Of a stretch of 64,000 nucleotides of DNA, positions 1 to 8,472 are shown piece after piece. The notes beneath the pieces were generated by a model that worked only from the letters and a program-made list of their open reading frames with translations, was not told the origin of the DNA and searched no databases. The DNA lies in NCBI RefSeq assembly GCF_016916835.1, contig NZ_JAFFIX010000021.1, forward strand, positions 1 through 64,000. The letters run 5' to 3'. The translations under genes were made by a program, and so were the position numbers. The number at the start of each line of letters is the position of its first letter. Positions within the stretch are counted from its first letter, which is position 1. The stretch comes from Actinacidiphila bryophytorum. Lineage in GTDB: Bacteria > Actinomycetota > Actinomycetes > Streptomycetales > Streptomycetaceae.

Positions 1-181
1 CGTGCCAACCTACTGGATTCCCATGCGGGGAGCAAATCGGGGGTAGGGATCCGGACGGCTGTGCGACGAGTACGCCTCGGGCGGAATCCCCACTTGGCAT
101 GACTTAGGCTGCTCTCGCGGCTCGCCGTCCCGTGACAGGCAGTGACGGCGTTGTGATCTCCGCATCGAGGAGGCTTCCCCT
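1..181. promoter_or_regulatory. Leader region upstream of crr-ptsI
   Basis: I see no convincing gene here. Just before the crr start there is a strong ribosome binding site (GGAGG, about 8 bases before the ATG). The crr promoter presumably lies in this stretch. I looked for a DasR-type operator (16-bp dyad close to ACTGGTCTAGACCACT), which is known to control PTS genes in streptomycetes, and did not find a good match. Confidence 0.35.
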
Positions 182-631
182 ATGACGACCGTTTCGTCTC
201 CCCTGACCGGCCGGGTCATCGGGCTCGCGGCTGTGCCCGACCCGGTGTTCTCCGGGGCGATGGTGGGTCCAGGTACCGCGATCGACCCGGTGCGCGAGCC
301 CGGTGAGGCGGTGTCTCCGGTCGACGGGGTGATCGTCTCCCTGCACCCTCACGCGTTCGTGGTCGTGGACGACGCCGGCCACGGTGTGCTGACCCATCTT
401 GGCATCGACACCGTCCAGCTCAACGGCGAGGGTTTCGAGCTGCTGGTCGCCAAGGGCGACACGGTGGCCCGCGGGCAGGCGGTGGTGCGGTGGGATCCGG
501 CGGGTGTGGAGGCTGCGGGCAAGTCCCCGATCTGCCCGGTGGTCGCGCTTGAGGCCACGGCCGAGGCGCTGGGCGGTCTTGTCGAGTCCGCCGACGTGGC
601 GGCGGGCGACACCCTTTTCAGCTGGAAGTAG
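182..631 (+). CDS. crr: PTS glucose-type EIIA component (Crr-like)
   Basis: This 149-residue protein is a soluble EIIA of the glucose/N-acetylglucosamine PTS family. It accepts phosphate from HPr and passes it to a sugar-specific EIIB. The active-site histidine is in THLGIDTV (His72). The second histidine of the pair is in HPHAF (His57), matching His90 and His75 of the E. coli protein. Length is that of a free-standing EIIA. The ATG has a strong GGAGG site. The gene sits 11 bases before ptsI on the same strand, so the two very likely form the crr-ptsI operon known in Streptomyces. No EIIB, EIIC or HPr gene is in the window, so the partners are elsewhere. Confidence 0.93.
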   Translation: MTTVSSPLTGRVIGLAAVPDPVFSGAMVGPGTAIDPVREPGEAVSPVDGVIVSLHPHAFVVVDDAGHGVLTHLGIDTVQLNGEGFELLVAKGDTVARGQAVVRWDPAGVEAAGKSPICPVVALEATAEALGGLVESADVAAGDTLFSWK

Positions 632-642
632 GGCGGGGACCG

Positions 643-2313
643 ATGGAGACAACGCTGCAGGGTGTCGGTGTCAGCCACGGTGTGGCGATCGGCGAGGTCC
701 GGCACATGGGTACGGCCGTCCTCGAACCGCCGGCCAAGCAGATCGCGTCCGGTGACACCGCTCGTGAGCAGGGTCGTGCCCGGCAGGCGGTGGAAGCGGT
801 GGCCGCGGACCTCCAGGCGCGGGGCCACCTGGCCGGCGGTGAGGCGCAGGCGGTGCTCGAAGCGCAGGCGCTGATGGCGCTCGACCCGGAGCTGATGGGC
901 GACGTCGAGCGCAGGGTCGCCGTGGGGAGCACGGCGGAGCGGGCGGTGTACGACGCCTTCGCCTCCTACCGCGCCCTGCTCGCGGGTGCCGGTGAGTATC
1001 TGGCGGGCCGGGTCGCGGACCTGGACGACGTACGGAACCGCATCGTGGCGCGGCTGCTGGGTGTGCCGATGCCCGGTGTGCCGGACAGCGACGAGCCGTA
1101 TGTACTGATCGCCCGGGACCTGGCTCCCGCGGACACCGCGCTGCTCGACCCCGCGCTGGTACTCGGGTTCGTCACCGAGGAGGGCGGGCCGACCAGTCAC
1201 AGCGCGATCCTCGCGCGTGCGCTGGGGGTGCCCGCGGTGGTGGCGTTGCCGGGGGCGGGCGAACTGGCCGAGGGCATCGTGATCGCGGTGGACGGCAGCA
1301 CGGGCGAGGTCTTCGTGCATCCGAGCGCGGACAAGCAGGCCGCGCTGACCGAGGCTGCCGCCGAGCGCAAGGCGGCGCTCGACGCGGCCTCGGGTCCGGG
1401 TGCGACGTCCGACGGTCACAAGGTGCCGCTGCTGGCGAACGTCGGCGGTCCCGCTGACGTGCCGGCCGCGGTGGCGGCGGGTGCGGAGGGCGTGGGCCTC
1501 TTCCGTACCGAGTTCCTCTTCCTCGACGACTCCGCCAAGGCCCCGTCGGAGGAGAAGCAGGTCGAGGCCTACCGCCAGGTGCTGGAGGCCTTCCCCGGCG
1601 GCCGGGTCGTGGTGCGGGTGCTGGACGCGGGGGCGGACAAGCCGCTGGACTTCCTGACGCCCGCGGACGAGCCGAACCCGGCGCTCGGGGTGCGGGGCCT
1701 GCGCTCGCTGCTGGACCACCCGGAGGTGCTGGCGTCCCAGCTGCGCGCGCTGGCTGCGGCGTCGGCCGGGCTGCCGGTGTACCTGGAGGTCATGGCGCCG
1801 ATGGTGGCGGACCGGCAGGACGCGAAGGCGTTCGCCGACGCCTGCCGTGCGGCGGGGCTCGCCGCGAAGTTCGGCGCGATGGTGGAGATCCCGTCGGCGG
1901 CCCTGCGGGCCAGGTCGATCCTGCAGGAGGTCGAGTTCCTGTCGCTGGGCACGAACGACCTGGCGCAGTACACCTTCGCTGCCGACCGGCAGGTGGGTGC
2001 GGTGGCTCGGCTGCAGGACCCGTGGCAGCCGGCACTGCTCGACCTGGTGGCGCTGGCCGCCGAGGCGGCGAAGGCCGAGGGGAAGAGCTGCGGCGTGTGC
2101 GGGGAGGCGGCGGCCGATCCGCTGCTGGCGTGTGTGCTGACGGGTCTCGGTGTCACCAGCCTTTCGATGGGTGCGGCGTCGATTCCGTATGTGCGGGCGA
2201 CGCTGGCGAAGTACACGCTGGCGCAGTGCGAGCGTGCGGCGGCTGCCGCACGGGCGACCGACAGTGCCGACGAGGCGCGGCGTGCCGTGCAGGGAGTGCT
2301 GTCCGGCGAGTAG
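643..2313 (+). CDS. ptsI: Phosphoenolpyruvate-protein phosphotransferase (PTS enzyme I)
   Basis: Enzyme I of the PTS (556 residues) autophosphorylates from PEP and phosphorylates HPr. The phospho-histidine signature GGPTSHSAI is complete (His186). The C-terminal PEP-binding barrel is visible: GLFRTEFLF near residue 285, the LGTNDLAQY stretch near 430, and the CGEAAADP motif with the conserved catalytic cysteine (Cys486). Length fits actinobacterial enzyme I (about 550). It follows crr after 11 bases, in the same operon. A strong hairpin ends the unit downstream. The order crr then ptsI, with acetoacetyl-CoA synthetase nearby, is familiar from streptomycete chromosomes. Confidence 0.95.
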   Translation: METTLQGVGVSHGVAIGEVRHMGTAVLEPPAKQIASGDTAREQGRARQAVEAVAADLQARGHLAGGEAQAVLEAQALMALDPELMGDVERRVAVGSTAERAVYDAFASYRALLAGAGEYLAGRVADLDDVRNRIVARLLGVPMPGVPDSDEPYVLIARDLAPADTALLDPALVLGFVTEEGGPTSHSAILARALGVPAVVALPGAGELAEGIVIAVDGSTGEVFVHPSADKQAALTEAAAERKAALDAASGPGATSDGHKVPLLANVGGPADVPAAVAAGAEGVGLFRTEFLFLDDSAKAPSEEKQVEAYRQVLEAFPGGRVVVRVLDAGADKPLDFLTPADEPNPALGVRGLRSLLDHPEVLASQLRALAAASAGLPVYLEVMAPMVADRQDAKAFADACRAAGLAAKFGAMVEIPSAALRARSILQEVEFLSLGTNDLAQYTFAADRQVGAVARLQDPWQPALLDLVALAAEAAKAEGKSCGVCGEAAADPLLACVLTGLGVTSLSMGAASIPYVRATLAKYTLAQCERAAAAARATDSADEARRAVQGVLSGE

Positions 2314-2343
2314 CCGGCCGGCCGCCGCAGGCGGTTCCTGGAG

Positions 2344-2371
2344 GGGCGTCCCACCGCAGGGTGGGACGCCC
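2344..2371 (+). terminator. Hairpin after ptsI
   Basis: A perfect 12-bp stem (GGGCGTCCCACC pairing with 2360-2371) closes a 4-base loop, 30 bases past the ptsI stop. There is no U-run after it, as is common in high-GC actinomycetes. It lies between the convergent ptsI and the next minus-strand gene, so it could serve both. Confidence 0.75.
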
Positions 2372-2388
2372 TTCCTCGCTCCCCCGGG

Positions 2389-3429
2389 TCATCTGCTGCC
2401 CGGTCCGTCGCCCGGCAGGGAGGGTGGCAGGGGAAGGCCGGCCCGGTAGCGGACACCGGCTTCCGGTGGCACGGGGTCGCCGGTGTCGGGGTCGGTGCAG
2501 TAGGCGTTGAAGACCTCGGCCTCGGTGAGCGGGCGCGGGCCTTCCGGGTGCAGGGACCAGCCGTAGACGGTGTCCTTGCCCTGGTCGTCGGTGGTGCGCA
2601 GGACCAGGCCGCCGGGGCGGACGCTGACGCGGGCGGCGGCCATGACGGTGCACAGCACGAGCGCTTCGCCGTCGGACAGGTGGAGTTCGCCGTCGGGGTC
2701 CGCGGTGATGTGGGCGGTGGCGAGCAGCGAGTCGCCGGCGTCGGTGGGGAGGCTGCAGACGAGATGGTGGCTGCCGGTCCCGGCGGCTTCGACGATGCGC
2801 AGCAGGGTGTGCGAGGCGAGGTCGAAGGCGCAGTGGGCGACGGCTTCCTCGCAGTCGGGGCACTGGCCCGCCGCGGTGAGGATGTCGCTCGCGCGGTCCC
2901 AGGTGGCGCGGCGGTCGGCCTCGTGGGCGAGTTGGGTGCGCAGCAGCGCGAGCGGCTGGCGGGTGTAGCGGACGGCGGGCCCTGCGGTGGTGACCGCGGC
3001 CGTGTAGTGGATGCGGGAGTCGGGGGTGTCGGGCGCCCTGAGGGTGTCGGCGCAGTGGTCGGCGTAGTGCTCGGGGTCGAAGAGGGTGACGGTGATGCTG
3101 GTGCCCTGGGCGTGCAGGGAGCGCAGCAGTCCGTCCAGGTGTTGCAGATACAGTCCGTAGTCGCGGAAGGGGAAGCTCGGATAGCGGGTCATGGTCGCGA
3201 AGTCGTGGTCGTCGAGCAGCAGTCCGACCACGGTGGGTGCCTCGCGGCGCAGGGCGCGGCGGTAGGCGGTGCGGCCGGGCGGGCGGTGCCGACGGCTCCA
3301 AGGTGCCGTTTTCCGCGCGCGGTTGCGGTTCCGGTCGCGCTTCCTCGTGTGCTTCCCGGCGCTTTGCGGCCTGCGGTCGCCGGTCTGGTCGGTCCTGCCG
3401 TTACGACGGGTGCTGCTGGTGCGTGACAT
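2389..3429 (-). CDS. Hypothetical protein, actinobacterial
   Basis: I do not recognise a characterised family in this 346-residue protein. The first 50 residues are very rich in Arg, Lys, Ser and Thr, like a basic tail. The rest looks globular, with a VVGLLLDDHDF stretch and a CPDC pair that could be a small metal or redox site (near residue 195). No signal peptide or membrane segment is seen. The start was chosen at the ATG preceded by AGGGGGAAAG. Another in-frame ATG lies 42 bases further upstream but has no such site. It converges with ptsI, sharing the hairpin between them, and lies 31 bases downstream of the MFS gene on the same strand. Confidence 0.7.
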   Translation of the reverse strand: MSRTSSTRRNGRTDQTGDRRPQSAGKHTRKRDRNRNRARKTAPWSRRHRPPGRTAYRRALRREAPTVVGLLLDDHDFATMTRYPSFPFRDYGLYLQHLDGLLRSLHAQGTSITVTLFDPEHYADHCADTLRAPDTPDSRIHYTAAVTTAGPAVRYTRQPLALLRTQLAHEADRRATWDRASDILTAAGQCPDCEEAVAHCAFDLASHTLLRIVEAAGTGSHHLVCSLPTDAGDSLLATAHITADPDGELHLSDGEALVLCTVMAAARVSVRPGGLVLRTTDDQGKDTVYGWSLHPEGPRPLTEAEVFNAYCTDPDTGDPVPPEAGVRYRAGLPLPPSLPGDGPGSR

Positions 3430-3460
3430 CTTTCCCCCTGTGAGCCGGATGCGGTGATCC

Positions 3461-4837
3461 CTACTGCTCACTGACTGTAACCGGCACCACTGACAACGGG
3501 GTATCCGCGGGCTCCGGCCGGGCTTCGGCGAGGCGGCGCAGGACCAGGCGCCGCTGGAGAAGACCGGCTGCGGCCAGGACCGCCCCGAAGGCGAGCCAGC
3601 CGGCCGGCCCGGCGGCCATGACGCCGGCGGTGAGCAGCAGCGGGCCGACGCAGCGGGCGGTGGACTGCGCGAGGCCGTGGACGCCGACGTAGCTGCCCTG
3701 GGCCTGTGCGGGGGCGAGGCTGACGGACAGCTCCCAGGAGATCGCGGACTGGATCATCTCCACCACGGTGAAGGCGACCGCTGCGGTCACGACGGCGAGG
3801 GTCGCCGCCCACCGGGCGTCGAGGACCGCGAAGGCGGTGGTGGCGCAGGCCAGGACGAACCAGGCGGCGACCTGCCGCAGGGAGTCGGCGGCGACCCGCG
3901 AGGAGCTGCCGTATCGGGCGAGGCGGACCTGCAGCAGGACGACCAGGACGGTGTTGACGACGAAGACCGCGGCGGCCAGGCCGTGCGGTGCGGTGGTTCG
4001 GGTGACGATCCACAGCGGGAGGCCCACGGTGAGGGCGCAGCCGTAGAGGAACATCACCGAGTCCAATGCGGCGTAGGCCAGGTAGCCGGTGTCGCGCCAG
4101 GGGTTGGCCGCGCGGACAGGCGCGCAGGGTCCTGCCTTGCCCGCGCCTCTGTCTCCGTCTCCGTCTCCGGATCCGTCTCCGGATCCGGCCCCCGGGGCAG
4201 CCGCCGCGGGCGTGCGGGCCATGACCGTCCTGGTCGCGGAGGGCGGTTCCGCGCAGCGGGCGACCATCAGGGCGACGAGGACGAACGACAGGCCGTCGCC
4301 GAGGAGCAGCAGCCGGTAGACGGCGGTGGTGCCCAGGGCCAGGGCGGCGGAGGCGGCGAGGCCGCCGATGGTGTAGCCGAGGTTGACGACGGTGCGCTGG
4401 ACGGCCTGGTAGCGGGGGCGGTCCTGGCCGGCGACGCGGGCGGCGAAGAGCTTGGTGAGGACCGCGGCGGCGCGTTCGCCGAGGCTGCCGAGGGCGACGA
4501 GCGGCAGGAGCTGCCAGAAGCCGTGGGCGACCAGCAGGAGCAGCCCCGATGCGGCGCGCAGGACCTGGACGGCGTGCAGGACGCGGGTGAGGGGTATGCG
4601 GTCGGCGAGGCGGCCGGCGAGCGGTGCGCCGGCGATGCCCGCGACGCCGCCGAGGCCGAGCAGGATTCCCGTACTGCCGGTGTCCAGGCCCGCGACGACC
4701 ACGAAGTAGAGGGCGGTGACCGACAGCCACAGGCCCGAGCCGATCTTGTCGACGAGGTTGATCCACAGCATCCGGCGCCCGTCGGCGCCGCCGGGTATGT
4801 CGGGGATCCGCAGCGCCCGTTGTGCCCGCTCGACCAT
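3461..4837 (-). CDS. MFS transporter
   Basis: A 458-residue membrane protein with about 12 hydrophobic segments. The loop between helices 2 and 3 reads GRLADRIPLTR, a form of the MFS signature. It is probably a drug or metabolite exporter; the substrate cannot be read. The start is the ATG with GGGGGC in front. The central cytoplasmic loop contains a low-complexity Ser-Gly-Asp run encoded by six hexamer repeats. The gene is divergent from a MocR-type regulator 99 bases away, with a palindrome between them. This suggests the regulator controls the transporter in response to a PLP-linked or amino-compound signal. Confidence 0.85.
   Translation of the reverse strand: MVERAQRALRIPDIPGGADGRRMLWINLVDKIGSGLWLSVTALYFVVVAGLDTGSTGILLGLGGVAGIAGAPLAGRLADRIPLTRVLHAVQVLRAASGLLLLVAHGFWQLLPLVALGSLGERAAAVLTKLFAARVAGQDRPRYQAVQRTVVNLGYTIGGLAASAALALGTTAVYRLLLLGDGLSFVLVALMVARCAEPPSATRTVMARTPAAAAPGAGSGDGSGDGDGDRGAGKAGPCAPVRAANPWRDTGYLAYAALDSVMFLYGCALTVGLPLWIVTRTTAPHGLAAAVFVVNTVLVVLLQVRLARYGSSSRVAADSLRQVAAWFVLACATTAFAVLDARWAATLAVVTAAVAFTVVEMIQSAISWELSVSLAPAQAQGSYVGVHGLAQSTARCVGPLLLTAGVMAAGPAGWLAFGAVLAAAGLLQRRLVLRRLAEARPEPADTPLSVVPVTVSEQ
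4151..4186. repeat. Tandem hexamer repeats inside the MFS gene
   Basis: Six 6-bp units lie in a row (GTCTCC three times, GGATCC, GTCTCC, GGATCC). Read on the minus strand they encode the Ser-Gly-Asp linker in the middle loop of the transporter. The unit keeps the frame, so changes in copy number would only alter linker length. Confidence 0.8.
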
Positions 4838-4900
4838 CGGTGCCCCCTGCACGGCATCACGTCCTCGGCTCGGCGGCGGCGCCCGGCCTGGTGAAATGAC

Positions 4901-4929
4901 TTGCCACCGCTTTTGTATTGATACATAAT
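4901..4929 (+). promoter_or_regulatory. Promoter of the MocR gene; likely leaderless transcript
   Basis: TTGCCA (4901-4906) and CATAAT (4924-4929) are separated by exactly 17 bases, which is a good -35/-10 pair. The GTG start codon begins 7 bases after the -10 box, at the expected transcription start, and no ribosome binding site precedes it. The transcript therefore probably begins at or within a base or two of the start codon. Confidence 0.6.
4914..4925. promoter_or_regulatory. Palindromic operator between MFS and MocR genes
   Basis: TGTATTGATACA is a perfect 5+2+5 inverted repeat. It overlaps the spacer and -10 box of the MocR promoter. TGTAT/ATACA half-sites are typical of GntR-class winged helices. 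The position suggests autorepression together with control of the divergent transporter. Confidence 0.55.
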
Positions 4930-4936
4930 CTGCTCT

Positions 4937-6265
4937 GTGCCGACACAATATGCGATCCAGGGTGCGACGGCCAGGGAGATTTCCGCCTCGGCTGAACAGG
5001 CCGTCACCGACGGCAGGTTGCGGCCGGGTGAGGCGCTGCCCCCGGTGCGCGCCCTCGCCGACCGGCTCGGGGTGAGCCCGGGGACGGTGGCGACGGCGTA
5101 CAAGGAGCTGCGGCGGCGCGGCATCGTGGTGACCAAGGGCCGGGGCGGGACGGTGGTGGCGCCGGCGCCGGTGGTGACGTCGCGGCGCCCGCCGCGGGTG
5201 CCGGAGGGGCTGCGCGACCTGGCGGGCGGGCACCCCGACCCGGCCTTCCTGCCCGACCTGGTGCCGCCCGGCCGGCTCTCGCCCGGCGCCCGCTCGCACC
5301 GGGCGTCGCCGCGGCTGCCGGAGCTGGAGGAGGCCTCCCGTGCGTGGTTCGCGCGGGACGGGGTGCCGCACAGCCATGTGACCTTCGCGCACGGGGCGCT
5401 GGACTGCATCGCGCGGCTGCTGTCGGTGGAGCTGCGGCCGGGTGACACGGTCGCGACCGAGGACCCGGGCTTCCACCATCTGCTGGACCTCGTACCGGCG
5501 TTGGGGCTGCGGACGGCGGCGGTGCCGGTGGACGACGAGGGGCTGCGTCCCGAGGGGCTGCGGTCGGCGCTGCGGGCCGGGGCGCGGGCGGTGGTGCTGT
5601 GTCCGCGGGCGCAGAACCCGTACGGGTCGCGGATGTCGGCGGCCCGCAGGGACGAGCTGCTCGCGGTGCTGGCCGAAGCGCCCGACGTGCTGGTCGTCGA
5701 GGACGACCACAGCGCGGACACCGCGGGCGGCCCGCTGCACTCGCTGGTGACCGCGGGCGACGAGGGGCCGGCCCGCTGGGCGCACATCCGCACCGTCTCC
5801 AAGCACCTGGGCACCGACCTGCGGTGGACGGCGCTGGCCTGCGACGCCACGACTCTGGCCCGGCACGACGGGCGGCTGCTGCTGACCTCCGGCTGGATCA
5901 GCCATGTGCTGCAGGAGACGGTGGTGCGGCTGATGGCCGACCCGGCCACCGGCGCGCTGGTGGCGAGCGCGGCGGTGGCGTACCGGGAGCGGCGGGAGGC
6001 GCTGGTCGGTGCGCTCGCCGGGTACGGGATCGGGGCGCACGCGGTGAGCGGGCTGAACGTCTGGGTGCCGGTGCGGGACGAGTCCGCGGTGGTCAACGGG
6101 CTGCGGTCGCACGGCTGGTGGGTGGCGGGCGGCGCCCGCTTCCGCACCTCCACCCCGCCGGGGGTGCGGATCACCACGGCGGATCTGGAGGTGCCGGACG
6201 CGGCGCGGCTGGCCGGGGACTTCGCGGGTGTGCTGGCCGAGACCCTGCACACCTACGGGGGGTGA
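4937..6265 (+). CDS. MocR-type (GntR family) aminotransferase-like regulator
   Basis: This 442-residue regulator joins an N-terminal GntR winged helix (about residues 12-72, with PPVRALADRLGVSPGTVATAY) to a fold-type I aminotransferase domain. The PLP-binding lysine is in SKHLGTDLR (Lys289). Upstream are NPYG (residues 231-234) and EDDHS, in the place of the usual PLP-ring aspartate region. MocR proteins sense PLP or amino-acid adducts and rarely act as true transaminases. The GTG start lies 7 bases after a -10 box, with no ribosome binding site. It is divergent from the MFS gene, its likely target, and converges with the acetoacetyl-CoA synthetase gene 7 bases on. Confidence 0.9.
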   Translation: MPTQYAIQGATAREISASAEQAVTDGRLRPGEALPPVRALADRLGVSPGTVATAYKELRRRGIVVTKGRGGTVVAPAPVVTSRRPPRVPEGLRDLAGGHPDPAFLPDLVPPGRLSPGARSHRASPRLPELEEASRAWFARDGVPHSHVTFAHGALDCIARLLSVELRPGDTVATEDPGFHHLLDLVPALGLRTAAVPVDDEGLRPEGLRSALRAGARAVVLCPRAQNPYGSRMSAARRDELLAVLAEAPDVLVVEDDHSADTAGGPLHSLVTAGDEGPARWAHIRTVSKHLGTDLRWTALACDATTLARHDGRLLLTSGWISHVLQETVVRLMADPATGALVASAAVAYRERREALVGALAGYGIGAHAVSGLNVWVPVRDESAVVNGLRSHGWWVAGGARFRTSTPPGVRITTADLEVPDAARLAGDFAGVLAETLHTYGG

Positions 6266-6272
6266 GCGGACG

Positions 6273-8291
6273 TCAGGGGCGCCCCGCGGCCCGGTCGGCG
6301 CCCAGCCGCTCGTAGAAGCGCAGCACGTCCAGGTCGTCCACCGATCCGGGGTTGACGGCCTTGTCCAGGTCGGCGCCCTGCAGCAGCCGTTTGACGGGGA
6401 CCTCGATGCGCTTGCCGGTCAGGGTGTGCGGGACGCCGGGGACCGCGATGATCTCGTCGGGCACGTGGCGCGGCGACAGCTGGGCGCGGATCGCGCCGTT
6501 GACCCGGGCGCGCAGGTCGTCGGTCAGCTCCGCGCCCTCCGCGAGCTGCACGAACAGCGGCATCCAGTAGCCGCCGTCCGGTTCCTCGATGCCGATGACC
6601 AGGGACTCGCGGATCTCCGGGAGGCGTTCGACGACCTCGTAGATGTCGGCGGAACCCATGCGGACGCCCTGCCGGTTGAGGGTGGAGTCCGACCTGCCGT
6701 GGATGACGACGGTGCCGCGTGAGGTGAGGGTGATCCAGTCGCCGTGCCGCCACACGCCGGGGAACATCTCGAAGTAGCTCTCGCGGTAGCGGGCGCCGTC
6801 CGGGTCGTTCCAGAAGCGCACCGGCATCGACGGCATGGGGTTGGTGACGACGAGTTCGCCGACCTCGTCCACGACCGGGCGGCCCTGGGCGTCCCAGGCC
6901 TGCAGGTCGGTGCCCAGGCACGCGGCCTGCAGCTCGCCGATGTGGACCGGCAGCGTCGGTACGCCGCCGGCGAAGCAGCTGCACACGTCGGTGCCGCCGC
7001 TGACCGAGGCGATCCACAGGTCCTCGGCGACCTCGTCGTGCAGCCAGCGGAAGCCGTCGGGCGGCAGCGGCGAGCCGGTCGTGGCCACGCAGCCGACCCG
7101 GGACAGGTCGAAGTCGCGGCCGGGGTGCACACCGGCCTTGCGGCAGGCGATGACGTACGCGGCCGAGGTGCCGAAGACGGTGGTGCCGGTCTGCTCCGCG
7201 ACCCGCCACTGGGCCTCGATCGAGGGGTGGCCGGGGCTTCCGTCGTAGAGGACCACGGTGGCGCCGACCAGGAGGCCCGACACCAGGAAGTTCCACATCA
7301 TCCAGCCGGTGGAGGTGTACCAGAAGAAGCGGTCGTCGGGGCCGAGGTCGAGGTGCAGCCCGGTCTGCTTGAGGTGTTCGAGCAGGATGCCGCCCTGGGA
7401 CTGGACGATCGCCTTGGGCAGCCCGGTGGTTCCCGAGGAGTACAGCACCCACAGCGGGTGGTCGAACGGCACCTGCTCGTAGACCGGTTGCGGGTCGTCG
7501 GCGACCAGGTCCCGCCATTCAAGGGCGCCTTCGGGGGCCGCCGTGCCCAGCAGCGGGATGTGCACGGTCGCGCGCAGCGAGGGCAGCCCGGCGCGGGTCT
7601 CGGCGACGACGGCTGTCCTGTCGTGCTCCTTGCCGCCGTAGCGGTAGCCGTCGACGGTGAACAGCACGACCGGCTCGACCTGCTGGAAGCGGTCGAGGAC
7701 GCTGCGGGCGCCGAAGTCGGGGGCGCAGGAGGTCCACACGCCGCCGACGGCCGCGGTGGCCAGCAGCGCGACGGCGGCCTGCGGGATGTTGGGCAGGTAG
7801 CCGCTGACCCGGTCGCCGGGGGTGACGCCGAGCCGGCGCAGCGCGGCGGCGAGCGAGGCGACCTGCCGGGACAGCTCGGCCCAGCTCAGGACGCCGGTCT
7901 CCATGCGCTCGTCGACGTACAGGACGGCGGGCAGTTCCGCGCGTGCGGCGTCCAGGGCGGGCCGCAGCGCGTGCTCGGCGTAGTTGACGGTCGCGCCGGG
8001 GAACCAGCGGGCGCCGGGCATCGAGGCGTCGGCCAGCACCGTGTCGGAGGGGGTGCCGAAGCGCACGTCGTACCACTGCGTGAGCGCCCGCCAGAAGGTG
8101 CCGGTCTCGCGCACCGACCAGGCGTGCAGTGCCGCATAGCCGGCCTGCGGATCGTCGTCGGTGACGGCGGGGGCGCCGTGGTGCTCGTGCGCCCAGCTCT
8201 GGAAGCGGGTCACCGCCGCCCGGGCGACACGCTCGGGCCCCGGGGTCCACAGGGCTTCCGGCGCACGGTCGGCTTCGGTCTTACTGGTCAT
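6273..8291 (-). CDS. Acetoacetate-CoA ligase (acetoacetyl-CoA synthetase)
   Basis: A 672-residue member of the acyl-CoA synthetase superfamily. It activates acetoacetate with ATP and CoA. The AMP-binding P-loop reads YSSGTTGLPK and is followed by an FFWYTSTGWMMWN stretch (adenylation core). The hinge/C-terminal motif IHGRSDSTLNRQGVRMGSA and the LTGKRIEVPVK lysine region are intact. The extended N-terminus with FWRALTQWYDVRFG distinguishes acetoacetyl-CoA synthetases from acetyl-CoA synthetases. The start at the ATG with GGAG upstream gives the usual family length. It lies alone on the minus strand, back to back with the GH31 gene. Confidence 0.9.
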   Translation of the reverse strand: MTSKTEADRAPEALWTPGPERVARAAVTRFQSWAHEHHGAPAVTDDDPQAGYAALHAWSVRETGTFWRALTQWYDVRFGTPSDTVLADASMPGARWFPGATVNYAEHALRPALDAARAELPAVLYVDERMETGVLSWAELSRQVASLAAALRRLGVTPGDRVSGYLPNIPQAAVALLATAAVGGVWTSCAPDFGARSVLDRFQQVEPVVLFTVDGYRYGGKEHDRTAVVAETRAGLPSLRATVHIPLLGTAAPEGALEWRDLVADDPQPVYEQVPFDHPLWVLYSSGTTGLPKAIVQSQGGILLEHLKQTGLHLDLGPDDRFFWYTSTGWMMWNFLVSGLLVGATVVLYDGSPGHPSIEAQWRVAEQTGTTVFGTSAAYVIACRKAGVHPGRDFDLSRVGCVATTGSPLPPDGFRWLHDEVAEDLWIASVSGGTDVCSCFAGGVPTLPVHIGELQAACLGTDLQAWDAQGRPVVDEVGELVVTNPMPSMPVRFWNDPDGARYRESYFEMFPGVWRHGDWITLTSRGTVVIHGRSDSTLNRQGVRMGSADIYEVVERLPEIRESLVIGIEEPDGGYWMPLFVQLAEGAELTDDLRARVNGAIRAQLSPRHVPDEIIAVPGVPHTLTGKRIEVPVKRLLQGADLDKAVNPGSVDDLDVLRFYERLGADRAAGRP

Positions 8292-8472
8292 GGGGCGGCT
8301 CCAGGACGGTCCACGGCACGGCTGGTCAGGACGATGCCATGTGATCGTCCGGCGCGCCAGGGCGGTCGGCCACAGGTGCGCGGACCCCGGTGTGTGGGTA
8401 CGAACCGCACCCAAGGTGAACACCGGCTGAACGATCGGCGTGGCGGGCGCACGGAGTGGAAAGGTGGGGGTC

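Noticed and set aside
1..181. DasR operator upstream of crr
   Set aside because: No 16-bp dyad close to the known consensus was found by eye.
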